This document shows positions 1 to 8,875 of a stretch of DNA of 17,908 nt, piece by piece. The stretch comes from Obelidium mucronatum. Its lineage: Eukaryota; Chytridiomycota; Chytridiomycetes; Chytridiales; Chytriomycetaceae. A model generated the notes under the pieces. That model was given only the letters and a program-made list of their open reading frames with translations, was not told the origin of the DNA and ran no database searches. Location of the stretch: contig JAIVFH010000481.1 of assembly GCA_025765595.1 (NCBI GenBank), forward strand, positions 1-17,908, in the 5' to 3' direction. Numbering within the stretch: position 1 is the first letter of the stretch; each line of letters begins with the position of its first letter. The translations under genes were made by a program, and so were the position numbers.

Positions 1-2
1 CT

Positions 3-858
3 TCTTTTCATCATGGCTCTGTGCCTTTCTCTGTGGATCCAATGGTATCTCTTTTCATGGATCCTCCGCACCAACAGCAGCAGCAACCAAGACCGACGGG
101 TGGTTTCGGGGACATGATGTCTCAAACCATTGGTACAAGTTCTGGAAGTGGTAGTTCTCCCTTTGATGAGCCACTGCGAATGAATCTTGCATCGTCATTA
201 TTGAGTAATCCTCGAACGCATAGCATCAGTAGTGGCGGTAGCAACAATATTGCTGTTGCTGCAGCTGACGCGTACCAACAATCAAGTACAAGTTCCTTTT
301 TCCCTGATGACTTTGGCACCAACGCGACGGGTGGTATCGCAAGTAATGGGTTGAACTTGGGTGGTCTTATGGAACATTAGCGGCGGCTGGGGCAGCGGCG
401 ACAAGCAATTCTTCTGTGCTTGGAGTTGGAGTTGGAGGAGGAGTAGGAGGAGGAGTATCGCCAACTATTTCATTGTATTCGCGATTACCGGCTCTTTCGA
501 ATAGTTCCTTGAATTGAGCAGTATCTGCAACAGCAGCAATTGCCGTATATGCCTATCGCCTGTGTTGCAATCTCAACAACAGCAACATCAGCAACAGCAG
601 CAACAAGTGCCTTTGAGTAGAAGCGGAATGTTGTCCAAAAGTTTAGGAACGTTGAATGGAATGGTGGCTCGATTGGAAGTACAATGCCAAGATTTGCGAG
701 ACTGGATGGCGTCTGAAGAAGGACAGCAGAGTGAATACTGGCAAACGGATATATCTGAATCGATTCGCATGGAGGCAGAAGTAGAGTGTTTGAAGCTGTC
801 ACGGATTCTGTTGTTGGAAAAGTTGAGCGAAGTGTGTCGGGAGGAGATGCAGTTTTGA
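3..858 (+). CDS. 3' part of a Q/S/G-rich low-complexity protein with a helical C-terminus (partial, three exons)
   Basis: The reading frame is open to the window edge, so the 5' end is missing. Exons are 3-333, 381-474 and 522-858. Introns 334-380 (GTATCG..TTAG) and 475-521 (GTATTC..GCAG) are both 47 bp, and removing them turns three apparently frameshifted ORFs into one frame ending at TGA 856-858. The visible roughly 253 residues have a Gln run, Ser/Gly-rich stretches, an Ala/Gly/Val-rich linker and a second Gln/His run. A charged, probably helical C-terminus of about 75 residues follows, with motif LNGMVARLEVQ. The composition resembles disordered regulatory or transcription-related proteins, but no domain is recognised and no function is assigned. 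The splice model is inferred from phase and from intron size matching the neighbouring genes. Confidence 0.6.
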
Positions 859-1044
859 TTACTCTTTTCTTTTGGGATGGATGATTCGGGGAGAAGAGGG
901 GGGTTCTTACTTTGTACTTGTTGTTGAACTTGTTATAAAAATCTGGGAGATTACCAAGGATGTTTTAATGGGTGTCTTCAAGTTGCTGTTCTAGAACCCT
1001 TTTTTTTTTTTTGACAAAAGACTGCCCGCACATTACACGGAGCC

Positions 1045-1930
1045 ATGAGCAAATTGCTCTCAAGCCCGTTATTCCTGAAGCGAAAAGGTTCGAGTTGAGT
1101 GTCACGAAGACTGACAATAACATCGAACGCAGATGTGTTGGGCAAGAAGACGAAGCCGGACAGCGCGTTTCTCGCGTCGGACTCGCTCGCGACTCTGCCG
1201 CCCGCGCGGCTCAAGGCGCCGCTGTTTGACGGCGAAGAAGTCGAAGCGAAGAATCACGGCGGCAGCATCGCGCGGCTGAAGGCGCTTCTCGCCGACCGCA
1301 AGTGCGACGCAGACAGACGCAACGCGGTGCTTCTCGCGGCGTGCGCGGCGGGGCAGTACGACAGCGTGTCGCTGCTTCTGTCTTCTTCTTCTTCTTCTTC
1401 TTCTTCGTCTTCGTCTTCTTCGTCTTCTCTTAAGTCCGTCGATCCAAACACGAAAGACCGCAACGGCCGCTCCCCGCTGGCACTCGCCGTGCTCAACAAC
1501 CACAGCGACGTCGTGTCGCTGCTGCTAAAAACGAAAGCGTCGAAAGACTTCAAACTCAAACTCGACATTGACGCAATCGACGTCCTGGGCTGCGCACCCA
1601 TCCACTACGCCGTCGTGTTTGGCGACGTGTCGTGCTTCCGTCTGCTGGTCGATGCGGGCGCGCGTCTGGATATTGTCGACAACTCGGGACTGCCCCTCTT
1701 TTACCATGCCGTCAAATCCAAGAGACCGGAAATTGCAAACTACTTGATCAAACTTGCTCCACTGGACTTGTTGAATCAGTCTTTTGGTCCTCTTGGTTCT
1801 ACTGTCCTGCATGAAGCTTGTGCTAATTCAATGTCCAGTTCTATTCAAACTCTCGTCGACTTTGGTGCTAATCCTAATTTGTTGGATAACGAGAATCGGA
1901 AACCTATTGATTGTATTGATTTTGAATTTG
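1045..1930 (+). CDS. Ankyrin-repeat domain, likely the N-terminal part of an ankyrin/coiled-coil protein
   Basis: Exon 1 is 1045-1087, from ATG (MSKLLSSPLFLKRK). A 45-bp intron 1088-1132 (GTTCGA..GCAG, phase 1) leads into exon 2 from 1133. The protein carries about five ankyrin repeats (roughly residues 75-280), with cores such as SPLALAVLNNHSDVVSLLL and APIHYAVVFGDVSCFRLL. A run of 18 Ser falls in the first repeat (1381-1432). It aligns along its length with the ankyrin part of the gene at 5844-7776, including PLFYHA and KP(I/V)DCID near the end. The frame then runs into a hairpin array with no support as protein, so I end the exon at a possible GTTTGT donor (1931). It may splice in phase to 3127 and the coiled-coil exons. 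Ankyrin repeats bind proteins; the partner is unknown. The only other start in this frame is a GTG just after a stop, rejected in favour of the spliced ATG. Confidence 0.7.
1381..1432 (+). repeat. TCT/TCG trinucleotide microsatellite encoding poly-Ser
   Basis: An imperfect (TCT/TCG)n tract lies in frame inside an ankyrin repeat and encodes about 18 consecutive Ser. It interrupts a repeat that is uninterrupted in the paralogue at 5844-7776, so it is probably a lineage expansion in a loop. Confidence 0.85.
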
Positions 1931-1964
1931 GTTTGTATTGTGTACGGAGGCTTTTTTTTCTTTT

Positions 1965-2884
1965 ACGGCGAAGCCGTATCTTTCACGGCGAAGCCGTGTG
2001 TTTTTTCTTTGAAACGCCGAAGGCGGAATTCCCACCGCCGAAGGCGGTGTCTTTTCTACGGCGAAGCCGTATCTCCGCCGAAGGCGGGATCCCCACCGCC
2101 GAAGGCGGTGTCTTCAAACGCCGAAGGCGTGTATTTCAACGGCGAAGCCGTGTGTTTTCTTTGAAACGCCGAAGGCGGAATTCCCACCGCCGAAGGCGGT
2201 GTCTTTTCTACGGCGAAGCCGTATCTCCGCCGAAGGCGGGATCCACACCGCCGAAGGCGGTGTCTTCAAACGCCGAAGGCGTGTATTTCTACGGCGAAGC
2301 CGTGTGTTTTCTTTGAAACGCCGAAGGCGGAATTCCCACCGCCGAAGGCGGTGTCTTTTCTACGGCGAAGCCGTATCTTTCACGGCAAAGTCTTGCCCGC
2401 CGAAGGCGGGATCCACACCGCCGAAGGCGGTGTCTTCAAACGCCGAAGGCGTGTATTTCTACGGCGAAGCCGTGTGTTTTCTTTGAAACGCCGAAGGCGG
2501 AATTCCCACCGCCGAAGGCGGTGTCTTTTCTACGGCGAAGCCGTATCTTTCACGGCAAAGTCTTGCCCGCCGAAGGCGGGATCCACACCGCCGAAGGCGG
2601 TGTCTTCAAACGTCGAAGGCGTGTATTTCTACGGCGAAGCCGTGTGTTTTTTCTTTGAAACGCCGAAGGCGGAATTCCCACCGCCGAAGGCGGTGTCTTT
2701 TCTACGGCGAAGCCGTATCTTTCACGGCAAAGTCTTGCCCGCCGAAGGCGGGATCCACACCGCCGAAGGCGGTGTCTTCAAACGTCGAAGGCGTGAATCT
2801 ATTGCCTTCTTTTCAGCGCCTTCAATACGCCGAAGGCGTGAATCTATTGCCTTCTTCTCACCGCAGTTAATACGCCGAAGGCGT
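1965..2884 (+). repeat. Higher-order array of about 38 GAA-triloop GC hairpins
   Basis: The stretch is built from short perfect inverted repeats around a GAA loop. One core is ACGGC-GAA-GCCGT; the other is CGCC-GAA-GGCG, often extended to ACCGCC-GAA-GGCGGT or CCGCC-GAA-GGCGG. Seven hairpins in fixed order form a super-unit starting at 2015, 2167, 2319, 2489 and 2661 (periods 152, 152, 170 and 172 bp; the last copy is partial). Two more hairpins precede it (1965-1977, 1985-1997) and two follow (2828, 2873). Units from 2319 on carry an 18-bp addition with a decayed hairpin (acggcaaagtcttgc). Spacers are short and T-rich and are themselves repeated. In every copy GAA is on the + strand. No transposase, target-site duplication or tRNA-like promoter box was seen. 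Confidence 0.95.
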
Positions 2885-2907
2885 GAATCTATTGCCTTCT
2901 TCTCAGC
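2783..2907 (+). repeat. Three tandem 45-bp repeats at the 3' edge of the hairpin array
   Basis: Copies begin at 2783, 2828 and 2873. Each has a C(G)CC-GAA-GGCG hairpin (the first with CGTC) followed by gtgaatctattgccttctt and then a YTCAS stretch. The hairpin core is shared with the upstream array but the spacer differs, so this looks like a second, younger amplification seeded by one hairpin. Each spacer holds a GTGAAT donor-like and a TTCTTYTCA(G) acceptor-like string. Confidence 0.9.
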
Positions 2908-2910
2908 CGA

Positions 2911-3083
2911 ATTCTCTCTCTTTCATTCATCGCATTCAATGCAATCCACTTCATTCCAATCCAATCAATCCAATCCAATGACATCCATTCTAATCCATTC
3001 ATACCATTCCATCCATACCAACAACAACACACACACACACACACTTACACAATCACACACACACAGCGGAATCAGACAACAAC
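2911..3083 (+). other. Simple-sequence region: ATTCC/ATCC-rich then (CA)n, before the coiled-coil ORF
   Basis: The tract starts TC-rich, then has repeated cattc/atccaat words, then CA dinucleotide runs around 3029-3065. It ends in a C/A-rich leader at the ATG at 3084. It could be a 5' UTR/promoter for an independent coiled-coil gene, or the distal part of a long intron. I see no TATA box or coding signal. Confidence 0.6.
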
Positions 3084-5751
3084 ATGATTCTACAACTTCT
3101 TGCTAGCCGCGAAATGTCAATTTCAGGAAGCCAAACAAACTTGACTTGTTCAACAACAACACAGTCAACAACACATTCAACAACAAAACTGCTTCAAGAA
3201 CCCAACCAGCAGCTAAAGTCTTTTAATTCAAGCGGCGGGAAAGTGGTTCTAGGAAGCAGAACTACAGGGAAATCAATCAACGAGTCAATGAACGAGTCAA
3301 ACGAAACAATGGCGTTCAAATCCTACCACCAGTCTCTCGATAGAATCCCTGAACAAAGCGGCGAAGAAGAAGACAATCAATTTCAATCGACGACAACAAC
3401 AACAACAGCAACAACAAATTCCGAAATCGACAAGCTTCGCAACCAGCTACAATCCGCTGAAGCTGAAAAGTCAAAACTATATCAAAAAACAGCAACAATG
3501 CAATCCCAAATTGAAAAAATGAATGCTGAAATCCAGAAATTCGAGCTTGATATTATCGTTCGTGCCTCCAACGTTGTCAAAGAGGCGGAGGAATTGAAGC
3601 TACTGGACGTGTTGAAACAAGAGTTGAAGGAAAAAGATTTGGATATATCCAATCGTGAAAGGACGACAAAGAAATTAATGTATCAAATTGCTGGTTTGGA
3701 AAAAGAACTCAAGGACGCCATGGAAGAAAATGGAAAGTTGAATGCAAAACTTGTTGAGACGGAGTCGAGAGTCAATGAATACGAAAACCAAGCTAGAGGA
3801 ACCGAGGAATGGAGAAAAGAGCTCAAGGACTCAATTGAAGAAAATGGAAAGTTGAATGCAAAACTGGCTGAGAGTGAGTCGATGGTCTCTGTTTTGACTT
3901 TCAAAATCGGAGGACTTGAAAGCAGACTCAATGAATACGAAAACCAAGTCAGAGAAAATGAGGAATCGAGGGAGAACTTGCAAAATACAATCAAGGAATT
4001 AAATTCGGAACTTGAAGATCGGAATAAGGGTGAGTTGGCCTTTGTTTTTAATAACTTGTATACATAATAATATATACCGACGACACATAATTTAAAATCC
4101 TATAAACTAATTACATAGACCACCATGAATTAACTGAAGGCTATGAAAAGGCAGTTTCTCGATATCTCAAGGCCGAGACCAACCTCTTGGAACTCACGCA
4201 TCAAAACGAAATCAACATTCAACTTCTTAAAACCCTTGAGAAACCTGCTGAACAGTTTGCAACCACGGCATCGCCACCATTAAAAAACAGAGATGGAACC
4301 ACATCCATCGATGAGCAACTGAGGGAACAAGTGCAACAGCTTCAAGAATCGCTCCAACACAAAGACTTGGCAATCGCGCTTTTAAAAAACGATGTGGCAA
4401 TGTTGGAGAAGCAAGTCCACTCAACGCAATCCAAGCTTTTCGACATTTCGATTACCCTTGATGTGGAGAAAGACAATTCAAACAAGAAATCAGAACGGAC
4501 TCGACAGATGCAAGACAGGTTTACAGAAACAGTCAAGAAATTGCAAACTCAATTAAAAGAAGCCATGACGGAAGGACTTGATTTACAAACCCAGATTCGG
4601 AAACTAACTACTGAAAACGTGAATTTGACTCAACGGTTACGAGAGTCGAGTGAGGATTTAGCGAGCGAAGTAATGACGACATCGGGCTTGAGTTCTGAGA
4701 AGGAGGAGCTGTTGAAGCGGGTACATCATCTGGATGCAGAATTGAAGCAATCGAGAAGGGAAGTTGACAGTCTTTCGCAAAGCTTGCAGTATGTTGAAGA
4801 GCAGTTGGGAGATTCCAAGACTGCGATTCAGCAACTGAGTAAACAGAAGGGAGTCGCTGAAGCGAAAGTCAAGACAAAGTCGAATGAAGTTGCTCGTCTT
4901 GCCGCAGAGTTGCAGTCATTGAAATTACGGAAGGGTACAGATCTTCAATCTGCTTTTCAAAATACCGGACCCATACTTCAAGGTTAGACGAGTCTTGATT
5001 AAAAAATTGATGCATCTAAATTGTTAAACTTGACTAACCTCTTTTTTTTTTTTTTTTACCAAAAGAAAAGTCGTCAAACATTGAGACTGAGTCAATTAAA
5101 AATGAGCTTCTGGAATCGACACTGGAGAATCAGGCCCTGAACCTTCGGCTCGCAGAATCAAAAAGAAAGCGGTCTGCTCTCGCTCTTCAAATCAATACGC
5201 TTCAAGCGAAAATCTTAGAAAACCGAAATACAATCCAGACACTTGAGCAAACACTACAAGAAGAGCAAGAAATGAAACTCGATCTGGCAGAATCCAACGC
5301 AGTCATGGAAAGGAAACTCAGGCGTCAACAAGAGCTACTGCAGGAAACAATGAACAAGCCGGAAGGTCCTCTCAGTGCTGAATTAGAATCCAAACTGGCT
5401 GCGGAAAAGAACCAAGTCATCAACTTGACCAATCAATTGAACGACGCAAACAACAAGATGGATCAGTTGCAGTCTTCCATTTTTGAGCTGGAAGAGTCAC
5501 TTGAGCGTCAAATCCAACGCAACAATTCCCTACAAATCCTGCTCAACCAAGAGAGGAAAACAGTACAGTCGTTGAAATCAAACGTCAAAGAATTGAATAC
5601 ACAGTATCTCAATATTTCTGCAGATTATGTCGCTTTGGAGAATCGGTTGGAGCATGAAGAGGAAATGACGGGTAGTATAAGGCGGAATGAAGTAATACAG
5701 GGATTCGAGCTTAATGAAAGTCTCGAGAAACTGATGAATGCAATATTATAA
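3084..5751 (+). CDS. Long coiled-coil protein, likely the C-terminal part of the ankyrin gene at 1045
   Basis: Exons run to 4029, then 4119-4982 and 5066-5751. Introns 4030-4118 (GTGAGT..ATAG, 89 bp) and 4983-5065 (GTTAGA..AAAG after a T17 tract, 83 bp) are both phase 1. After a Ser/Thr/Asn-rich start, the product is almost entirely heptad-rich coiled coil, from about residue 115 to the end. It contains a 114-nt internal duplication: (A/S)(M/I)EENGKLNAKL follows KELKD at about 3705 and 3819. Either it starts at ATG 3084 in a C/A-rich context, or its first exon starts at 3127 after TTTCAG and joins the ankyrin exon ending at 1930 in matching phase. The joined model gives 3294 nt, exactly 1098 codons. 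The paralogue at 5844 has ankyrin and coiled coil in one chain, which favours the joined model. A structural or scaffold role is inferred only from the fold. Confidence 0.75.
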
Positions 5752-5760
5752 ATAAATAAA
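5751..5760 (+). promoter_or_regulatory. Polyadenylation signals (overlapping AATAAA)
   Basis: Two overlapping AATAAA hexamers (5751-5756, 5755-5760) begin on the last base of the TAA stop of the coiled-coil gene. The next gene starts only 92 bp after that stop. Confidence 0.6.
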
Positions 5761-5843
5761 AAGAAATACAGTATAAAGTATTAAACGGTTATTTCTGTTT
5801 TGAATTCTCAAATCATCCAATCAAAATAAAAACTTTGACCACA

Positions 5844-7776
5844 ATGACAGGAAGTGGGGGAAGATTCAGTCTCCCAAAGTTTGGACGGAAGAAAAGCAAT
5901 TTCTTCGCATCGCATCCCAGTGCAGAAAATGGTGAAGAAACATAATGTCCTGTCTAAAGTGATGACCCTGTTTTTTTTAACACACAATCGCGTCCCTCCA
6001 GCTCGTCAGAACTCAATGAACATCACTGAAATTCCAATCGAGAAACTGAAACTGCCGCTGTATATTGACTCGCGCAAGCTGCAGGGAATACATCAATTTA
6101 TTCAGTCCAACGACTTGCGTAGACTGAAAAGTCACCTTCAAGCCTCTACACAGGATATCAACAAGCTCGATGACATCCATCGACTTTCTCCAATTCATAT
6201 GGCTGTAAATAGTAACAACTATGACGCGGTAGACGTACTGCTCACGGAAGGCGCGGACACTGATGTTCTTGACAAGAACGGAAGGACTTCCCTGATTTTG
6301 GTATCTTTAAACATTCTGTTTCATTTTCTTCATCTTTTCTTTTCTCATGTATTCGATTGTATTCAGGCTGCCATTCGAGGATATTCTGATATTGCCCAAC
6401 TATTACTCAGATATAATGCGAACAAAGACGTACAGGACGCGCTGGGATGTACGGCGTTGCATTATTCTGTCATTCTTGGAGACATCAGTTGCTTTAAATT
6501 ACTCATGGATGCAAAAGCAAACATTTCCCTCATCGACAAGGTATATTTACCGTTACCAAATAATTCCCTGCCCTAAACTTTATCTTTTTCGTATCAACCG
6601 TAGTCAGAGCTGCCATTGTTTTACCACGCGATTCGGTCAAAACGAGGCGACATTGCGAATCAACTCATCGCTGATCAATCACCAGCACAAATAAACGCGT
6701 TTTACGGGTCCACCCAAACAACGGCTCTCCATGTAGCAGTTGAACACTCACTCTCCTCTACAATCTATAAGCTCGTTCAGGCGGGCGCAGACTTGAATGC
6801 ACTGGACAGCAAGAAACGGAAACCTGTGGACTGTATTGACTATGACAAATGCCACCCAGACACGATCGCCTTTTTGAATGCAAAAGAGAAAGAAAGCGAA
6901 GATGCAGCAAGGACAAATACAAATACCATCAATTGCAGCAACAGTATTAGTCGGCCGGTACCCCCGATAATTCACGATCCAACTTTAGAAAATACTGACA
7001 TTTCAAAGAGTTCTGCAACGTTAACGGATTTAACTGGACAATTGGATTCCAGCAGCCCCACAGCGTCTAAACAATCTCAACAAACCTCCAACCAAAACGA
7101 CACGAAAGAATCAATTTCAATTTCGAAAGAAGAGGTTTATAAACAAGAAGTGGAGCGACTGCAGGCACAATTAGTTTTTGCGATAACAGCGAAAGCCGAA
7201 GCAGATGTCCAGAATTCAGAACAATTTCAAGAGGTGGACACGTTGAAGAGAGAGGTCAAAGCAAAGCACAAGGAGATTACTGTTTTGAAGAGTCAAAAAA
7301 TAGAGTTGGAGGCGCTTTTGAAGGCAGAGTTGGAAAGGAGTAGACTTTTGGAAGCTAGAGGTGGCATTGGTGATGGAAACCAGAAAACCACGTCAGTTGA
7401 GTTGGAGCAAGTTCTAATTGTAACTCAAGAAGAATTACGCGCTGCGAAAGAGGAGCTGTTGAAAACACGGCATCAATCACAAGTACATTCTCACGGGCTG
7501 AAGGATCAGGTTGCGGAATCCATCCAAAAGATTGAAGCGCTGACAGATCAGTTAATGGCTGAAAAGGAAGCCATGGCAAAACTAAGCGACAACAATGAGA
7601 AATTGCGGTCACAGAATAACCTTGTGAAGAGCCAACTTGTAACTGTACAGGATTTACTGGAATCCGAACGCAATCTTCGGAAAGGGCTTGAGTCGAAATT
7701 GAGCACAATGACAGAATATGGGACTTCGATCAATTCAAAGCTCGATGTTCTTTTATCTCATTACCCCAGGACGTGA
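5844..7776 (+). CDS. Ankyrin-repeat plus coiled-coil protein, intact paralogue of the gene at 1045
   Basis: Exons are 5844-5931, 6002-6300, 6367-6540 and 6604-7776. Introns are GTGAAG..CCAG (70 bp), GTATCT..TCAG (66 bp) and GTATAT..GTAG (63 bp). The spliced length is 1734 nt, 577 aa. After a basic N-terminus (SLPKFGRKKS) come about five ankyrin repeats (roughly residues 90-270), e.g. SPIHMAVNSNNYDAVDVLL and TALHYSVILGDISCFKLL. A Ser/Thr/Asn linker follows, then coiled coil from about residue 362 to the C-terminus. The second intron is a multiple of three without an in-frame stop, so its retention would insert 22 residues rather than truncate the protein. The tandem arrangement with 1045-5751 indicates local duplication. 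Partner and function are unknown; a scaffold role is the simplest inference. Confidence 0.85.
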
Positions 7777-7906
7777 TAATAAGATGTATTCCCCAGATTT
7801 AGGCAGTGGCAAAATGACGTTGCAACTGACTTGGAAACTGAACTGTATGGGCAAAAAGAGTTTAATTATTGGGTGTAACAAACATACTGGATCATAAATA
7901 CAATCC

Positions 7907-7912
7907 TTTATT
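7907..7912 (-). promoter_or_regulatory. Polyadenylation signal AATAAA of the SNIP1-like gene
   Basis: AATAAA on the minus strand lies four bases beyond the TAA stop at 7917. The convergent gene ends at 7776, leaving about 140 bp between the two stops. Confidence 0.6.
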
Positions 7913-7916
7913 CCCC

Positions 7917-8763
7917 TTAATCATCAGCATCCTCCGACATGATGACATGATCTCGCGAACTAAAGCCAAATTTTATCATGTCGGCATTCTTGAGTTCGTA
8001 GTAACGCGATCCTTCCATCTTCTGACCGTTCAAGAAAGTTCCGTTCGCTGTTGTAGGCTGGTTAGAAGGAAACAGCTCAAGACGCGCATAAATATTCACC
8101 AGAATCCAAGTCAATGAGATACGGCCTTACAATTATTGGAATTAGTTATATGGTAGCGGACACTAGGCATTGACACATACTTTACCACACGTCCTCCTTC
8201 CGCTGACACAAACCGGTACTGCAAAACAGCATGCTGTTTGCTTATTGACGGATGGTCAACTGGAATATCTGAAGTAGAAAGTCAGTTTTAATGCAAGTGA
8301 GTAAGAGGAGGAATTCGATACCAGCAACAAGTCTGTCACGGCCAAACAGATATGCACTCTGTCGCGCAATCGGAAGCATGTCCACTTGCTCTTTGCCTTT
8401 GAATGTATAGAGACGGAACTTTGTATTTCCGCTTGGTTTACGTGCTTCAGGCGGTTCTGCGTACTAGTAGTGGCCAGTAAGTCACCCACCAATGATCAAT
8501 CCTCGAACCTTCAACACGACTCCCTTGAAGGTATTTGCCTCGGCACTAAGCGCTCCCGAAACACCAAAGTTTGGAACTTCCTTTGGCTTTGGTGGTTGGG
8601 TTTCCGCAGCGACTTCAGAGGCCTCCCGAGGCCTTTCCCTGTCTCTATCTCTATCTCTATCTCTATCTCTGTCTCTGTCTCTGTCTCTGTCTCTATCGCG
8701 GCCTCCTTCTCGTTCATAAGGCGTTGACCGATGGGGCCGGTCTCGTCGACGGGGCGAACTCAT
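7917..8763 (-). CDS. SNIP1: SNIP1/Pml1-type FHA-domain protein, RES complex subunit
   Basis: Minus-strand exons are 8763-8509, 8463-8322, 8268-8181, 8125-8100 and 8047-7917. Introns are 45, 53, 55 and 52 bp, and every phase closes (642 nt, 213 aa). An Arg/Asp dipeptide-rich N-terminus leads to the family signature NFGVSGAL..NTFKGVV. A forkhead-associated domain follows with GRDRLVADIPVDHP, SKQHAV, NGTFLNG and a C-terminal YYELK..KFGFSSR block. Gly-Arg, Ser-x-x-His and Asn-Gly, the usual phosphothreonine-pocket residues, are present. In the family this protein (Pml1 in yeast, SNIP1 in animals) is the RES-complex subunit acting in splicing and pre-mRNA retention, and it is nuclear. The usual LGSGNGTF appears here as LDSANGTF. 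Intron 1 uses the weak donor GTTCGA. Identification is very strong. Confidence 0.94.
8640..8698 (-). repeat. Hexanucleotide microsatellite coding for (Arg-Asp)n
   Basis: On the + strand this is a (TCTCTA/TCTCTG)n tract. On the coding strand it gives about ten Arg-Asp dipeptides in the N-terminus of the SNIP1-like protein. Arg/Asp or Arg/Ser tracts are common in splicing factors, so length variation here is likely tolerated. Confidence 0.85.
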
Positions 8764-8847
8764 TTTCAAGTTTTATTTCAGGACAAAGCGACAGTAAAAG
8801 ATGGGTGGGATAATGGTGCCAGAATATCAATTTGGGGTTGCATTCAC

Positions 8848-8853
8848 TTTATT
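8848..8853 (-). promoter_or_regulatory. Polyadenylation signal AATAAA of the Crinkler-like gene
   Basis: The minus-strand AATAAA lies 22 bases beyond the TGA stop at 8876-8878, a normal spacing for a cleavage signal in a compact genome. Confidence 0.6.
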
Positions 8854-8875
8854 GGAGACTACGTTTCAAGCATGA

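Noticed and set aside
334..521. Frameshifts in the first gene
   Set aside because: Two 47-bp GT..AG introns join all three frames with matching phases, so no error or decay is needed.
1965..2910. CRISPR array
   Set aside because: The repeats are 11-17 bp inverted repeats, the spacers are themselves repeated rather than unique, and the surroundings are clearly eukaryotic with no cas genes.
1965..2910. Transposable element
   Set aside because: No ORF, terminal repeats, target-site duplication or RNA polymerase III boxes were found; internal tandem amplification explains the pattern better.
1931..3106. Long ORFs through the hairpin array encoding Arg/Lys/Ala/Gly repeats (e.g. ending 2316, 2486, 3106)
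   Set aside because: The hairpin units happen to lack stops in several frames at once, so open frames are expected without coding; the peptides are periodic and differ between frames.
8386..8813. Plus-strand and alternative-frame ORFs with (Ser-Leu)n, (Tyr-Leu)n or (Glu-Thr)n repeats
   Set aside because: They are antisense or shifted readings of the Arg-Asp microsatellite in the SNIP1-like gene.
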